In this document: one piece after another, positions 1 to 11,825 of the stretch
How the letters are laid out: each line of letters opens with the position of its first letter
How positions within the stretch are numbered: position 1 is the stretch's first letter
Assembly: GCA_033032175.1 (NCBI GenBank)
Contig: CM065323.1
Span: 12,772,001-12,836,000, forward strand
Origin: Saturnia japonica
Lineage: Eukaryota > Arthropoda > Insecta > Lepidoptera > Saturniidae
DNA length: 64,000 nucleotides
Direction: 5' to 3'
Program-made: the position numbers and the translations under genes
The notes under the pieces: model-generated
Databases searched by the model: none
Told to the model about the DNA's origin: nothing
What the model saw: only the letters and a program-made list of their open reading frames with translations

Positions 1-1133
1 CAGCTCCCCGCGCCCGCCGGCGGGAAAAAAGAGCGTGCCCCACCTCCAATTATAATCCGGGACAAGGCGGCCTGGATGGGAGTCTGCAATGAGATGCGCA
101 GACTCAAACTCGAGTACCACAAGGCTAGAAATATAGTCAACGGGATCTCTATTTCGGTGAGTTCTTCGGAAACTCACCGTAAACTCACCACCCTCCTCCG
201 GCAGAAAGGTCTGCAATTTTATACGTATTCCCTCGCGGAGGAGCGCGTCCTCCGAGTGGTCATCCGCCGCATTCCGGTGGAGCTCGACTCGTCGGAGGTG
301 TGCTCCTCGCTCAAGGAGCAAAGTTATCCCATCCGGGAAGTACACCGGATGTACAGTAAAGATAAGCGGCCACTACAAATGGTAGTGGCCATATTGGACC
401 TTTCCCCCGAGGGAAAGGCCATCTTCCAGCTAGAGACGGTGTGCGGGCTCTCCGGGATTAACGTGGAGCCCCATACAAAAACCACCAGCCTGCGCAGTGC
501 CACAACTGCCAGCTGTACGGGCACGCTGCCCGTAACTGTCATTCTCGTCCGCGGTGCGTAAAGTGCCGAGAGGACCACCCCACACGGGAGTGCACGCGCG
601 AGCGTGACTCCGTCGTCCCCCCGAGCTGCGTGTTATGCGGTGAGGAGGGGCATCCCGCGAATTATCGCGGTTGCCCCAAGGCCCCGCGTACCACGCGGCC
701 ACGTACACAGAGGCAGGCGGCGCCCCCCGCCTCAGCCATCAAAGCGCAACCCCTGCTGGCGTCAGGGGAATTTCCCGCGCTGCCGGTCCCGCGCCAGCTC
801 CCGGCCGCCGCCGGCCCCTCCGCACCCCGCGTGGTGCAACCGCAACCCGTGCGTTCATCGCAGAACGCATGGGGCCCCCGCCGCCCCAATCCACAGCCCC
901 TTATGGCTATGGATATTCCCGCGCCCCGCGCTCCTGCGCCCCGCGCGCCCGCTAACACTGTCGTCAATAGTAACGACCTAATGATACTGCTCACCCGCGA
1001 GCACGATATCCGCGAGCTCATCGAATACAACGACCATTTGGAGCGCTTCGGTCTCATCAAGACCGCTTGCGCGTTCCCCCGCCTCGTAGAGACACTACAA
1101 CGTCTCGATCGCGAGGCGAGTAATAAAAATTAG
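1..1133 (+). pseudogene. LINE ORF1 (gag-like RNA-binding protein), 5' partial, one frameshift
   Basis: ORF1 of the LINE is expected to bind the element's RNA. The first frame is open from base 1 and runs to a stop at 561; the segment up to about 468 resembles the conserved region found just before the zinc knuckles in insect LINE gag proteins. From about 471 the gag reading continues in another frame to the stop at 1133. That part contains three zinc knuckles between about 495 and 680: C-X2-C-X4-H-X4-C (CHNCQLYGHAARNC), C-X2-C-X3-H-X4-C (CVKCREDHPTREC) and C-X2-C-X4-H-X6-C (CVLCGEEGHPANYRGC). This spacing is the pattern of Jockey-type gags. The junction at 469-471 is a net one-base loss or two-base gain. 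A proline/alanine-rich stretch follows the knuckles. The N-terminus lies outside the window. Confidence 0.85.
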
Positions 1134-1142
1134 GGCCTTTCA

Positions 1143-4037
1143 ATGGCTAAGTTTAAACCGAAAGCGTTAAATCTTTCATTTTTTAACGCGCGAAGCCTAC
1201 TTCCGCAGCGTGATCTCGTCGCGACCTTTCTTAAAGATCACCAAGTAGATGTTCTTTTAGTGCAGGAGACGCTCTTAAAGCGTAGTAAACGTGATCCTAA
1301 AATCGCGAACTACAATATTGTAAGAAATGACCGGGCCGGCCGCGGGGGCGGCACTCTCATTTATTACAAACGATCGTTATATTGTACGCCGGTAGATCCT
1401 CCGATACTTACCAATATGGAAGTATCCGTGTGTAGACTAGGAATGACCGACCACCCGTCCATAACGTTAGTTTCAGTTTATCTCTCGCCGAGGAAAGTGC
1501 CTCTCAGGTCTGACCTAGAGAAGCTACTTTCGCTCGGTGAATCGGTCATTATAGCGGGTGACCTCAATTGTGGACACACTTCGTTTGGCAATTGGAGAGA
1601 CTCCAGAAATGGTGTTAAACTCGAAGAGCTAACGAACGTGCTAAACTTTGATGTCATAGCGCCACCCACTCCCACCCACTTTCAAGACAACTGTATGCCG
1701 ACAGTGCTTGATGTAGCTCTCATTAAAGGTATCGCGCTTCGGTTACGACTCATTCGGGTCGTACACGAGCTCGACTCCGACCACCGTCCGGTCATCATGC
1801 AGCTAGGTCAACCAGACGACTCTAGCCCTCCTTCGGTCCAAGTGGTTGACTATGCTAAGTTAAAACATTATCTTGCGGACAGGCCGTCCTCGTCCAGTTT
1901 AGATAGGATCCCGGACGTATTGGGGTCCGTTGCGGATGTAGATCTCGCGATCGATTCCCTGGTCGACCACCTGCAGGTCGGCATCGGAGAGGCCCCGAGA
2001 GAGGTCGAAGAGGCGAGCGATCGCCGCTTCGTACTCCCTGCCGACGTGCGGGCGTTGTTGACGGAAAAGAACGCGGCGACTCGTGCGCACGACCACTATC
2101 CGACCGAGGAAAACCGCGCACGCTTACGCGCGCTTCAGAGAGCGGTTAGAGCCCGCATATTAGAACTCAGGAGTCACAGATGGGACGCCCTCGTCGAAGG
2201 GCTGAGGCCGTCGCATCTGGCTTACTGGAAACTAGCTCGCAGCCTAAAAATAGAGGCTTCTTATCTTATGCCCCCCCTCGGGAGGGGTCCCGGTATACCG
2301 CTCGCCTTCGATAGCAGCGACAAGGCGGAGTGCCTCGCCACTTGTTTGGAGAGCCAGTGCTCTCCGAACAGTGTCGATGCAAATACCGACCGGGTCGAGG
2401 GTATCGATGGATGCGTGCGGGAGCTGGATAAGCTCCCCGCGACAGCCTCCCTGTCCCCAGTCACGTCTGAGGAGGTTCTTTCCATTATAAAAAGCCTTAA
2501 GCTCAGAAAAGCACCAGGTCCCGACGGGATCAGGAATGAAGTACTTAGGCTTCTTCCTGATCGCCTCATAGCTCTATTGGTCTGCATCTTCAATGTAGCC
2601 ATAGTCCACTGCCATTTTCCAGCCGCCTGGAAAAAGGCAATAGTCATAGGTATCCGTAAGCCCGGCAAGAGCGCGTCGCTTCCCGACAGCTATCGCCCGA
2701 TCAGTCTCCTAAATACGTTAGGGAAAATTTACGAGCGGATCCTTCTGAACCGTCTCAAGCCAATAATAGAGGAGAAAGACCTCTATCCGCCTGAGCAATT
2801 CGGATTCCGTGCTAGATATTCTTGCACTCATCAAGTGCACCGCCTCACGGAGCACGTTGCATTTAATTTTGCTGAACTTTATAAACCCCGCCGTACACTT
2901 GCGGTCTTTTTCGACGTGGCCAAGGCCTTTGATAAGGTCTGGCACGAGGGATTGATTTACAAGTTGTACCGCTTTGAAGTCCCCGATAGGCTAATTAAAA
3001 TAATTCGCGACTATTTAACAGATCGCACCTTCCGCTATAGAGTGGAAGGTGAATTGTCCACGCCCCGTCCAATACGCTCAGGCGTTCCCCAAGGTTCGAT
3101 CCTGGCTCCTAGCCTATTTAACCTGTACGTCAGTGACCTACCTCGACTCCCGGAGGTCGAGGTAGGGCTATACGCTGACGATACAGTCTTATATGCCTCA
3201 GATAGGAATAGATCCCACCTCAGACACAAAGTCCAACGCTCCGTGACCACTCTCGGGAAGTGGTTTAACGAGTGGCGTATAGCCGTTAATCCCTCGAAGA
3301 GCGCCGCGATGCTCTTCGATGCGGATTCGTCACAGATACCGTGGAAGCTTAAACCTGTTAAGCTCTACGATAATCCGATTCCGTATGTAAGAGAGACCAA
3401 ATATCTAGGGGTAACCCTAGATAGTAGGCTCTCTTTTAGACCCCACATCCGTAAGGTTAGGAACAGGGCCGCGTGGGTCCTGGGCCGGTTGCATCCTCTG
3501 TTGTGTTCGGTGAGTAAAATGTCCACGCGACATAAGCTCACGCTCTACAAGACGTGTATTCGACCAATTTTGACATACAGTTGCGCCGTGTTCGCACATA
3601 TGTCCGAGTCGAGTTTCAAACGGTTACAATCGATACAGAATAGGTTCCTCTATCGTCTCACCGGGGCCCCGTGGTATGTTCGAAGCGTAGATCTCCATAG
3701 AGATATGGAGCTTCCTTCGATACATGCCTACGTTAAACAGCTCTCCCGTTCGTATTTCGACACCGCGTCGAACCACGCGAATCCGTTAATAAAAACAGCC
3801 GCCACTTATGTTCCGGCACCCACGGACATCCGGTGCAAACGCCGGCCGCGCAATATTTTTATTGATCCCGACGATCACATCGAAAATTCGAATAAATATT
3901 ACACATCCGTCTCTCCAAACAGAGCGTGCCAGCGCCCACGCCCGCGTAACCACCGTTCTCTCCGCAGAGGGCGGGCGGTCAATTTCGCTCCAGCACACCC
4001 GTCACGTCCACCCTCTCTAGCGGTAACCCAAGCCTAG
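1143..4037 (+). CDS. LINE ORF2: apurinic-like endonuclease and reverse transcriptase
   Basis: Enzyme that nicks the target and copies the LINE RNA in place (target-primed reverse transcription). The N-terminal endonuclease shows the expected residues: N15 in FNARSL, E42 in QET, D140 and N142 in AGDLN, D190 in VLDVAL and D213/H214 in SDHRPV. The reverse transcriptase follows, with KAPGPDGIRNE near residue 458, FFDVAKAFDKVW (catalytic D591), RSGVPQGSILAP near 642, and the catalytic YADDT at 677-681. The C-terminus has a cysteine-containing tail and no RNase H. At 964 residues it is full length for a Jockey-type ORF2. There is no internal stop, so it may encode active protein. The start is the ATG 9 nt after the ORF1 stop. 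Confidence 0.93.
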   Translation: MAKFKPKALNLSFFNARSLLPQRDLVATFLKDHQVDVLLVQETLLKRSKRDPKIANYNIVRNDRAGRGGGTLIYYKRSLYCTPVDPPILTNMEVSVCRLGMTDHPSITLVSVYLSPRKVPLRSDLEKLLSLGESVIIAGDLNCGHTSFGNWRDSRNGVKLEELTNVLNFDVIAPPTPTHFQDNCMPTVLDVALIKGIALRLRLIRVVHELDSDHRPVIMQLGQPDDSSPPSVQVVDYAKLKHYLADRPSSSSLDRIPDVLGSVADVDLAIDSLVDHLQVGIGEAPREVEEASDRRFVLPADVRALLTEKNAATRAHDHYPTEENRARLRALQRAVRARILELRSHRWDALVEGLRPSHLAYWKLARSLKIEASYLMPPLGRGPGIPLAFDSSDKAECLATCLESQCSPNSVDANTDRVEGIDGCVRELDKLPATASLSPVTSEEVLSIIKSLKLRKAPGPDGIRNEVLRLLPDRLIALLVCIFNVAIVHCHFPAAWKKAIVIGIRKPGKSASLPDSYRPISLLNTLGKIYERILLNRLKPIIEEKDLYPPEQFGFRARYSCTHQVHRLTEHVAFNFAELYKPRRTLAVFFDVAKAFDKVWHEGLIYKLYRFEVPDRLIKIIRDYLTDRTFRYRVEGELSTPRPIRSGVPQGSILAPSLFNLYVSDLPRLPEVEVGLYADDTVLYASDRNRSHLRHKVQRSVTTLGKWFNEWRIAVNPSKSAAMLFDADSSQIPWKLKPVKLYDNPIPYVRETKYLGVTLDSRLSFRPHIRKVRNRAAWVLGRLHPLLCSVSKMSTRHKLTLYKTCIRPILTYSCAVFAHMSESSFKRLQSIQNRFLYRLTGAPWYVRSVDLHRDMELPSIHAYVKQLSRSYFDTASNHANPLIKTAATYVPAPTDIRCKRRPRNIFIDPDDHIENSNKYYTSVSPNRACQRPRPRNHRSLRRGRAVNFAPAHPSRPPSLAVTQA

Positions 4038-4724
4038 GTCCGTTCCTCGGTGTGAAACCCTTGGGTCAGGCAACCGCCCGCGCGATACAAGTGACACTGT
4101 ACGTGCATCACTTAGCTACCTACATACAACACTACACACGTATGAACATACACACGTGCACACCACACAGGTACATAGGTTCTGTGAGGGACCTTTTTTT
4201 TTTCTTTTTTTACGCTAGTTAGTGTAGAAACATTCCGATTATTGAATACACATACGCACGGTTCCTTCCTTCCTCCCAGGAGGAGGGGAACGTGCCTATG
4301 TGTATATTTAGTTAGCTCGAATCGTAGGTGTAGGGATTCGAATAGATCGCGACCTATTTGCGAACGCGACGACCGCCCGAGCCGAGGTCCGGCCACTTTG
4401 GCACCCTCGTGCGAGTCGTCCACAAAACTTTCGCGGCTGAGTGCCCTCTGCGCTCGCCCCCAAGTCCGGTGAAGCTGTAAAAGCCGCAGCGGCTTTAGGG
4501 CCCCTAAGGCTAACAGTGTAGTCAGTTCTAAAAAAAAAAAAAAAAAAAAAAACAAAAGCTATGTCAATGTCCAGTGACTAAATTCCCCAAAAATGTAGCG
4601 CGAATTACCCAAATTGGGAAGACTAATGGTCTGATTCCCCACATAATTTTCTCAAGAATAAATGTATTAAAAAAACTTCTTTATTACTGGGTATCTGAAT
4701 GCATTAGTTATAATTTAATTTATT

Positions 4725-5758
4725 GAAGTGAAACTTCTTTATCGACGTATGGGAGAAATTATGTAGCAGTGAAAAAAAAAATCGTCACGTTTTTCGGTTA
4801 CGCGCCATTTTGCTATTTTTTATCAAAGTTTAGTATAATGACGTAATGAATATAATGTAATTAATAATAACAACAATGTATTAGTTTTGAAGTTTGGTTT
4901 GAAATAAGAATAACAATATATTAATTTGAAAGTGATAAAATAAAAAGACTTATTCAAATTTAAGTGAATTTACAAGAAAAGAGAGAGTGATTATATATTT
5001 CGTTTTATAAATTCAACACGTATGAGCATGATTTTAATATTTATTTGAGGTTAACCTCACTTTTTGATTGTAAGTATCAGTGAATGTATATAAATCTGTT
5101 AAAATTCGCAAGTATATTAATACTTGACTGAATACTTGACTTGACGTTTAATATGACTGTAAATCTAGTGAACATTATTAATTCTAAAAACAATAAAAAA
5201 TATAAATTAAAAAATAATTTAAAAATTAAACAAAACACGATTATAAAATAAAAATATGTATACGTACATCTTTTTTAATTATTCGTTTTTAATGATTTAT
5301 TTATTCATTATTAATTTTATAAAATCGTTGCATTTCTACAAGATTAACTGTCATCATATAATTGTATTACTTTGAAAAGATAACTCCAATTATTTATTCA
5401 TAACTTGTGTAATTGATTATGTCATTAAATATCTGCTTTGAATTATTTTTATTAAGTTATGAAATAAATATTAATATTAAAGTTATTAAATAATTTTTGT
5501 TAACTAATTAACTAATTTTTATAGTAAATAATGGCAGAGTCCGAAAACTCTATTGAGTATCCAAATGCAATAGTTGTACAAGTAGATGTTCATCATCTCA
5601 ATTGTTCACAAATCAGTCCATCAGTTGAGCGATCGAGAGAGTACAGAGATAATTAATACGGAAAAAATTGTTTTTCTTAAGGCTTAAGCCTTATCTACCC
5701 CATTTTTGTGAAGTTGCAAATAGTAGAAAAATGATATGTCGTAAAGAAGTTTCACTTC
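4725..5758. mobile_element. DNA-transposon-like element with short inverted ends
   Basis: The sequence GAAGTGAAACTTCTTTA at 4725 is repeated inverted at 5742-5758, and both arms continue with CGAC followed by TAT after one mismatch. The 1034 bp between them are very AT-rich, with one short ORF (5531-5656). I could not see a transposase, so this looks like a non-autonomous element. A convincing target-site duplication is not visible. The superfamily is not assigned. Confidence 0.55.
5531..5656 (+). CDS. Small ORF of 41 residues inside the TIR element
   Basis: ATG-started ORF beginning MAESENSIEYPNAIVV and ending in TAA. It could be the first exon or residue of a transposase gene, because it sits inside inverted ends, or it may be chance. 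I do not recognise it. Acidic at the start and charged at the end; no membrane segment. Confidence 0.25.
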   Translation: MAESENSIEYPNAIVVQVDVHHLNCSQISPSVERSREYRDN

Positions 5759-8117
5759 TTACCTGTGTACTCTGGTACACACACACACATTTTTTTTTTT
5801 TTTAATAATAATTATACATAACGGGCATTATAATATTGTTACGACACGAAATAAAATAACAAAAAAAAATGCTCACTGTTACTTGCAAAAAATATGCAGA
5901 TACTTCAAAGGTTTGGGAACAGCCTTTCTCTAGCGTTTTTATTGTTGTTTGTTTTGATTACTTTACGAAGGTTCCCTTCTTCTTAAGTTTTAGCGTGCCA
6001 GCGTGTTGCAAGGTTCTCAGAGCAGGCATTGGATATACTGACAAAGGTGTAATAAACTAAATAAGTGGAACTAAACAAACAAAAAAATATAACCATAGAA
6101 ATTAGACAAAAATGGCAATTAGAATTCTCTCAAAATGTTATTGAAACGGGATAAGAATAATGCACATTTAGTGTATACTGTGTTCATGTCTTCCAATAAA
6201 TTCTTTCGTAACATTTTTATCAATTATTACTTACTAATGAATTCTAAAAACTTATATTTGATCGATCGATGCAGTGTAGACCACTTTACCACTGAGCCAT
6301 CATTGACACTGAGCTGTTATCGCTACCATGGGCCACAAATAGTGATTGTTTTTATACATAAACACGTTTTATATCCCAGTAACTTTCAGCTAAACATTAT
6401 AAATTAGGTATATGCAGTATTTTTAAAATGTGTGATATTGTTCATCATAAGGTTACACTATCGACAAAAATTAACCATAATCAATAGCTTAAAAAAACTT
6501 CTTTAGCGTAACAAAACATTTAACCCGCCAACAACATGATATGATTTGTAAGCGCGATAAAAGAAGTATAAATTTTAAATGGTAAATCTTTAAAATCCCC
6601 GTACTTTCCCAACCACGGAATAAAGAGTAAGTTAGAATTGGTACATTTGTATCACAGTATCGGGACCTACGTCACCAAAATCACACAAACAAAGCATACT
6701 ACTACTAATAAAACACCAATCACAATTCGACAGCAATATTAATCCAAAAGGTGTTTAAAAAGGGCGCAGACGGTCTGCCCGTAACAAATGTGCCACGCCA
6801 ACGATGATAGTACCAAGCGGGCCTGCGCAAGTGAGAGTGCTTACACGGAGGTGTGGCGTCGGCGTAACTATGGAGAACTAATTGGACTGGTTCGCTGGCG
6901 GGTGAAAGAATTATCGAAGATAATGACACACACGAACACCAAAATCAAGTCGCTGTATTCAATCTTCACAAGCAGAATTGCCGGTTACAATAATTCCTAA
7001 TACTATCCAGTGCTTCGGTTTCTTGACACAGAGCTTCTTGCAAGTTTTCAGGGTCTTGAGTCTTCTTGTCTTGAATAGCGTTTGACACTCTGTGTGCCGG
7101 TTGGCCGCAACAACTCCATATTTATATCGGTGTTGGAGTGGGACGGAACGATAGCGTCTAACATTGCCTAGTAATACGGCTTGTGGATTGGCGCGTCGCG
7201 CCTATTCTGTTATTATTATTGCACACAATTCCATGTAATTAGCTAATATCTCATAAGATTCTTATTGGAATGTTACAAAACGTATTCAAATCTATTAATT
7301 ACAATAATATCTACCTAAATACACACAATATAACATTATGGATTAGTAACCTTCATAAATATTAAACTTTAATCATTACAACGCAAAAGGGCCTATAAAC
7401 ACGTTATTATGTATGAATTATAAACATTACAAACATGATAGAATTCACTTAGAAGCCTAACTATTCCTATAAGATCAAAAACATTACACATAACTAGTTT
7501 TAAACAAAAATTATCAATGAAATATAAGTTCAGTACGTTTCAACGATATTCTTATGTAATTATAAGCGTTATTACTAGGCATTTACTATCTTTAAATACC
7601 TACATTTTACTTCTTTAATACAGAAACAGTAAATCAATGATTTTTCAAATATAATTGTTCATTTCTTAAGCCTAGTATCTTATAACTACAACTAAATATG
7701 AATATTATCTCTTAAATCAACACATCTAGCCCTATGCGTCGCTAACAGCGTTAAGTTACATAAAACGTATATTCAAAATAAAACTCACTTTATAGACCTT
7801 TTTTATTCGAGACTCCAGCATAGTTTAAATTAACAACAAGTACTGCTACTTGACGTAAGAAGTCACTATAAAACATTTTATTCATTATGGGTCTAGGTGC
7901 TTTGTATTACGGTTGCTATTTACAAAGCATCTATAAAGGCGATGCTATTCGAATAGGGATGTAGTGGCACTTTGTTACTAGAATTACTTATCGATGATTT
8001 ATTTTGGTCATAACATTCATTTTCATATTAATGAAACTTTTAAATATTGTGATTTATATAATTTTGCTCCTAAAAGAGAAGACAAAATATAATTATGGTA
8101 AAAATAAATTTTGGTAC
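5759..8117. other. AT-rich stretch without a recognisable gene
   Basis: Contains a CA/T-rich simple repeat at about 5775-5805 and a moderately GC-rich patch at 6760-6930. I see no splice-bounded exon, no TE domain and no inverted ends here. Short open frames exist but none resembles a protein I know. Confidence 0.5.
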
Positions 8118-8215
8118 CTATACAATTAATAAAATTGGAGTGTCTGTTTCTAATGGCAAAATATCAGCTTATTACTGCATGCATATGTGGCGTACATACT
8201 TTTTAAGTACCTACA
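8118..8215 (+). mobile_element. Helitron family-1 left-end fragment
   Basis: The stretch TATACAATTAATAAAATT and the following GTGTCTGTTT match the left ends at 18795, 21567 and 49396 and the fragment at 10397. Similarity fades after about 100 bp, so this is a truncated non-autonomous copy. Confidence 0.55.
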
Positions 8216-10396
8216 AATTTTTATTTAGTTTTGACAATTTTTAAGATATACAAAACGATTTGTTATTTGGCTTTGAATTTATATTTAAACCAAATTACAA
8301 TTGTGATATGGGTCATACCACCTTTATTTGGTGACCTCGAAGTCTACGCAACCTGGGAGCCTTATGGCCCTACTTCGCTCTAATGCAATGGCGATCACTC
8401 TCCACATCGTGGAGCCTCTACTCCGGATGCAGCTTCTAACTGTACAGGCCTACTCCAGCGTGGCATCCTGGACTGAGGACGTGATGACTCTATAAGGAAG
8501 GTTGCGATTGGCTGCAGCACCGTGCAGCGCGTGTCTGCTGCCTGACTGTTTGTGGCGCTTCAGACAGCGGAAGGTGTCGTGTCATCTCATACTGTATCGT
8601 ATAGCATCACGTGGCATTGCATCTCATTGACAGGACACGCAGCAACATTACGGTGTTCACCTCCGCCTGCTGCCCTTGCACTCAAGTCACACTATACAAC
8701 CAGATCTGCTTTTCCAATCCATTCGATTTTTGTCCTTGTCATATACCATATCCATTAATGCAATAACATAACGAATGTCGGTTTTTACGATTTTTGAATT
8801 GGTTCGATTCCCGTTATAGGTAAGCTTTTTTTAGAATATCTGTGAATGCAGTTATTAATTTAAAAAATAAAAGTATGTTTTCTTTGAGTAAAATTTGATA
8901 TCGTCAACATTTAATATACTTTTCCTCCATATCCCGTCCGTTTTTTCCACCCTGTATATGAAATTTATTTAACAAAAAATACAAGCACATTAAAAAGGAA
9001 GAATAGGTACAGAACTTGATCGTCGGTCGGAACATAATATTCTATCTTTATCGACGTCGATAATACTAGTAAGCGATTTATCCGGCTCTAATTGAGTAGC
9101 ATCAAATCACTAGTTAAATTAAAATAATCTTTGTTTCTATGACGTTAAGGTTGTTTGTTATCACTTATTAGTGAAGATTTATACTACCATTTATTTCTCT
9201 TTAAAATATGATTTTATTTAATTAATAAAGAGATGTTACTCTCCGATTGTATGTAATACCTCCATTTAGAAGATTTTTACACTCTAAAACTCAAGAATAA
9301 ACTATGATAAACGATTTATTTGCATCACGTATGACGATTTTCAAACGGCCACTCTGTCATAGTGTTAGAACACGACTACGGCCGGACTGAGTTCAAGTTT
9401 GTGGAACTACACATGATTAATTGATTATGGTTGACGCGATACGCCTACTTACTGCTCCTAATGTATTCTTTGTTCTGTTCCCAACATAACGCTAATCCCC
9501 GCAATATCCCCAACGTAGTTGAAATTCGCTGCAATTTTGGGGAACTTGCCATAATTGACAGCCCTGCGGTTGACGTATAGGTGCACGGTTACAACAATAT
9601 TATATTGAAAAACCATATCTACAGAACATTATCAATATTTATATCGATAATATGATATCTGAAGATTTCATATTATATTGATAAATTGAATAGAATTTAA
9701 ACAATACGCCTTGAGAATATTATTTGACCTTTTTCATAATAAATCTGTTTCCATTATTATTTGCCTAAAGTTATAAGTTTACTCTGTACTTTTTCAGTCA
9801 TTTATGATTTATTCAAAATACTAAATATTTCTCTAACTTCAAGTTCAGATAGTTTATACCATAGGCTTATACATGGGTTTATGTCTCTTCTTTAAATGGT
9901 ATCGCAAATCGATTTAGATACAATAATATGCAATGTTTTTGCCATATTCACGTAGGAATTAGAATAAGTGTGACCAGGTTCAAATGTACGATTCTGCTAC
10001 TCTTATGTTATTATTTTGGCCTATAATATGTAATGTTGGCGGCATTTTACATCATGTAGTTTGGTTATTGTGCAAGTAAAGAGGAGTAAAAGTAATAACT
10101 AGAAACATGCATTTTAAGTTGCCACATAAACTCCCTGAAAAGTTTTAGAAAGGGGCCACCAACTTTTATGGTTGACGTATGTGTGACGATTGTAAGATAA
10201 TTGGAATATATTCTATACACGTGACTTTGTTTAAGGGAAGCATAATATGTCATTTCTGAATGATTCGGCTGTATGGATTGTTAGTAATACGAATAAAAAT
10301 AAATTGAAGAGTCGAAAATACACGAATAGGTAATAAACGCGTGCAGTGCCGCGGGGCACACATTATGTTAAATGTGTCGGATTTTTAAATAATTGA
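8216..10396. other. No gene recognised; one GC-richer block at 8330-8560
   Basis: The block at 8330-8560 is clearly GC-richer than its flanks and looks like an old insertion, but I could not match it to another copy in the window or to a protein family. The remainder is AT-rich unique-looking sequence. Confidence 0.4.
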
Positions 10397-10640
10397 AATT
10401 AATAAAATTGAAGTATTCGTTTGAACAGCTTTTTGTTAAATGCATATGAAAGTAGGTAAGTATATGCAGTACAAAAAAAAATATCTTAAAATTTTTGTTT
10501 GTTTGTTCTGGGTAATCTCCGAAACGGTTAGACCGATTTTGACGGGACTTTCACTGGTAGATAGTTGATGATATATGGAGTAAATTAGGCTACTTTTATT
10601 TTAGAAAACGAATTAGGGTACCGCATTAAGAAAATGAAAA
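10397..10640 (+). mobile_element. Helitron family-1 fragment
   Basis: Shares the start AATTAATAAAATTGAAGT and the interior phrase TCCGAAACGGTTAGACCGAT with the fuller copies at 18795-19321 and 49396-49905. It stops before the right end (no CTAG), so it is truncated. Confidence 0.6.
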
Positions 10641-10742
10641 GCATCTTTAACCGGCGCGGCGGGCGACCTTCGTGGTTGGAAACGGGATGACAATAAAGTA
10701 CAATACCGATATTCAGTATTCCACGCGCGCAGTGTTCACAGT

Positions 10743-10998
10743 TAACATACCATCACGCCTGTATCCCTGAATGGTTGACAGAGGTGTACTTAATGTACAC
10801 TCACAGTTTGCCATGTATGTTTTTAGGCACCATGTAATAGGGGCCGAGATTATTGCCATTAATCGGGCACAAAGCTAAATTTAGCTACTGAGAATTTGAT
10901 ATCATAACCCAATAATACTTTGTTCGACCTGGGAATCGAATCGAGGATCTCGAGCATAGCAGTCGCGCTTACGACTACTATACTAATGAGGCAGTTAC
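10743..10998 (-). mobile_element. tRNA-derived SINE, family A, reverse copy
   Basis: Read on the minus strand it begins with a degenerate tRNA-like head (box A and box B region at about 10930-10990) and runs into the conserved body CGGGCACAAAG... and the 3' end GTACAGGCGTGATGGTATG-like sequence. It belongs to the same family as 14519-14784. The polymerase III boxes are eroded, so it is an old copy. Confidence 0.75.
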
Positions 10999-11134
10999 TA
11001 GGCTTGTACTTCTTAATAAATTGAACGTTTCCAACAAGCATGAGTTGATAGTTCGAATCCCACTGATTTAGGGTTTTGAAGATGATATTTTTATGTTTTC
11101 TGAAGGTTTTTAAAATCAAAATAAAAAAAAAATC

Positions 11135-11228
11135 AATTTAAGCCCTAAGTAGGCACTTATGAACGTCAAAACAATACTGCCGGTTCGGAAAATATCGCAG
11201 ACATCGAGAAGAACCGGTGAGAAACTCG
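11135..11228 (-). mobile_element. LINE 3'-tail fragment
   Basis: On the minus strand this carries the phrase GAACCGGCAGTATTGTTTTG and a following GACGTTCATAAGTGCC, and matches 44110-44220 on the plus strand. This is a recurrent 3' terminus of lepidopteran LINEs as I recall it; here only the tail survives. Confidence 0.5.
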
Positions 11229-11404
11229 ATCGGGATTCCCTTTTTTTTTAACTGTACAAGCGTTAATATATTAGGTACAATAATAATAATTACGTGGATG
11301 TACAGAGAAGGAGTCACTTCCAGACATCACTATCATTTAAATAATAATCCACCCTGCCCGGCAAATCAGTAATGTGCTTCGGGATTTTATTTATTGAAAC
11401 TTTT

Positions 11405-11550
11405 AAGCGGTTATTACACGGCAGATTGATCGTATCCGATTTGGGGGGGGTACGGCCGCGGAATTGAGCTAATAGCGACGCTCGATCCTGAGGCCGTACA
11501 CCCCCGCAACAGATATCGGATACGATTAACCTGCCGTATAATAACCGCTT
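11405..11550. mobile_element. 146-bp MITE-like hairpin element
   Basis: The left end AAGCGGTTATTACACGGCAG is inverted at the right end with two differences, and the match continues through GATCGTATCCGAT and a G run, giving arms of about 50 bp. No coding capacity. A partly deleted relative with the same core (CTCGATCCTG, GGCCGTAC) lies at 17590-17645. A target duplication is not obvious. Confidence 0.7.
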
Positions 11551-11649
11551 CAGTCTTACATAAGGACGTGAAGAATAGGATAAATGCTTGGGTGGTGGAA
11601 ATTATGGCAGGTCTCAGGGATACCCCTGAAATTTAAGGGAAGCTGAGGA

Positions 11650-11825
11650 GTAATTGTTTAATGTAGAAGTGGCATGTGATGAAGAGGGATAAAGTCATAT
11701 AACTAGAAAATGTTATGTATGAAGGTGGACTGATATAGGAGCAGAGGAAGACCGAAGAAGGTATGGATTGATTGTGTAAGGAATGATATCTATGCGTATG
11801 AAAGAGTTGATAGGCAAGGTAGATA
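11650..11825 (+). pseudogene. LINE reverse transcriptase C-terminal fossil
   Basis: Translated in one frame, 11738-11815 reads SRGRPKKVWIDCVRNDIYA, the conserved C-terminal signature of many LINE-encoded reverse transcriptases (R-G-R-P-x-x-x-W-x-D). The part upstream (about 11665-11735) resembles the preceding KWxGHVxRRD block but has stops and shifts. It is a dead relic with no catalytic core. Confidence 0.65.

Larger units (their letters stand above)
1..4552 (+). mobile_element. Jockey-clade LINE retrotransposon, left end outside window
   Basis: A non-LTR retrotransposon with the usual two-ORF layout: a gag-like ORF1 with CCHC zinc knuckles, a 9-nt gap, then ORF2 with an endonuclease followed by a reverse transcriptase and no RNase H domain. 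A 515-bp 3' UTR follows the ORF2 stop and ends in a run of about 22 A at 4530-4552. ORF2 is uninterrupted, so this is a recent insertion, although ORF1 carries a frameshift. It is GC-richer than the surrounding AT-rich DNA, which marks it as an insert. Its 3' UTR recurs in truncated copies at 30163-30345 (-), 32039-32117 (+), 46456-47122 (-) and 59540-60210 (+). The 5' end and left target duplication are not in the window. Confidence 0.92.

Noticed and set aside
604..1060. Several overlapping ORFs in the 0.6-1.1 kb region
   Set aside because: Shadows of the GC-rich, proline-rich gag region of LINE ORF1; only the frame with the zinc knuckles is real.
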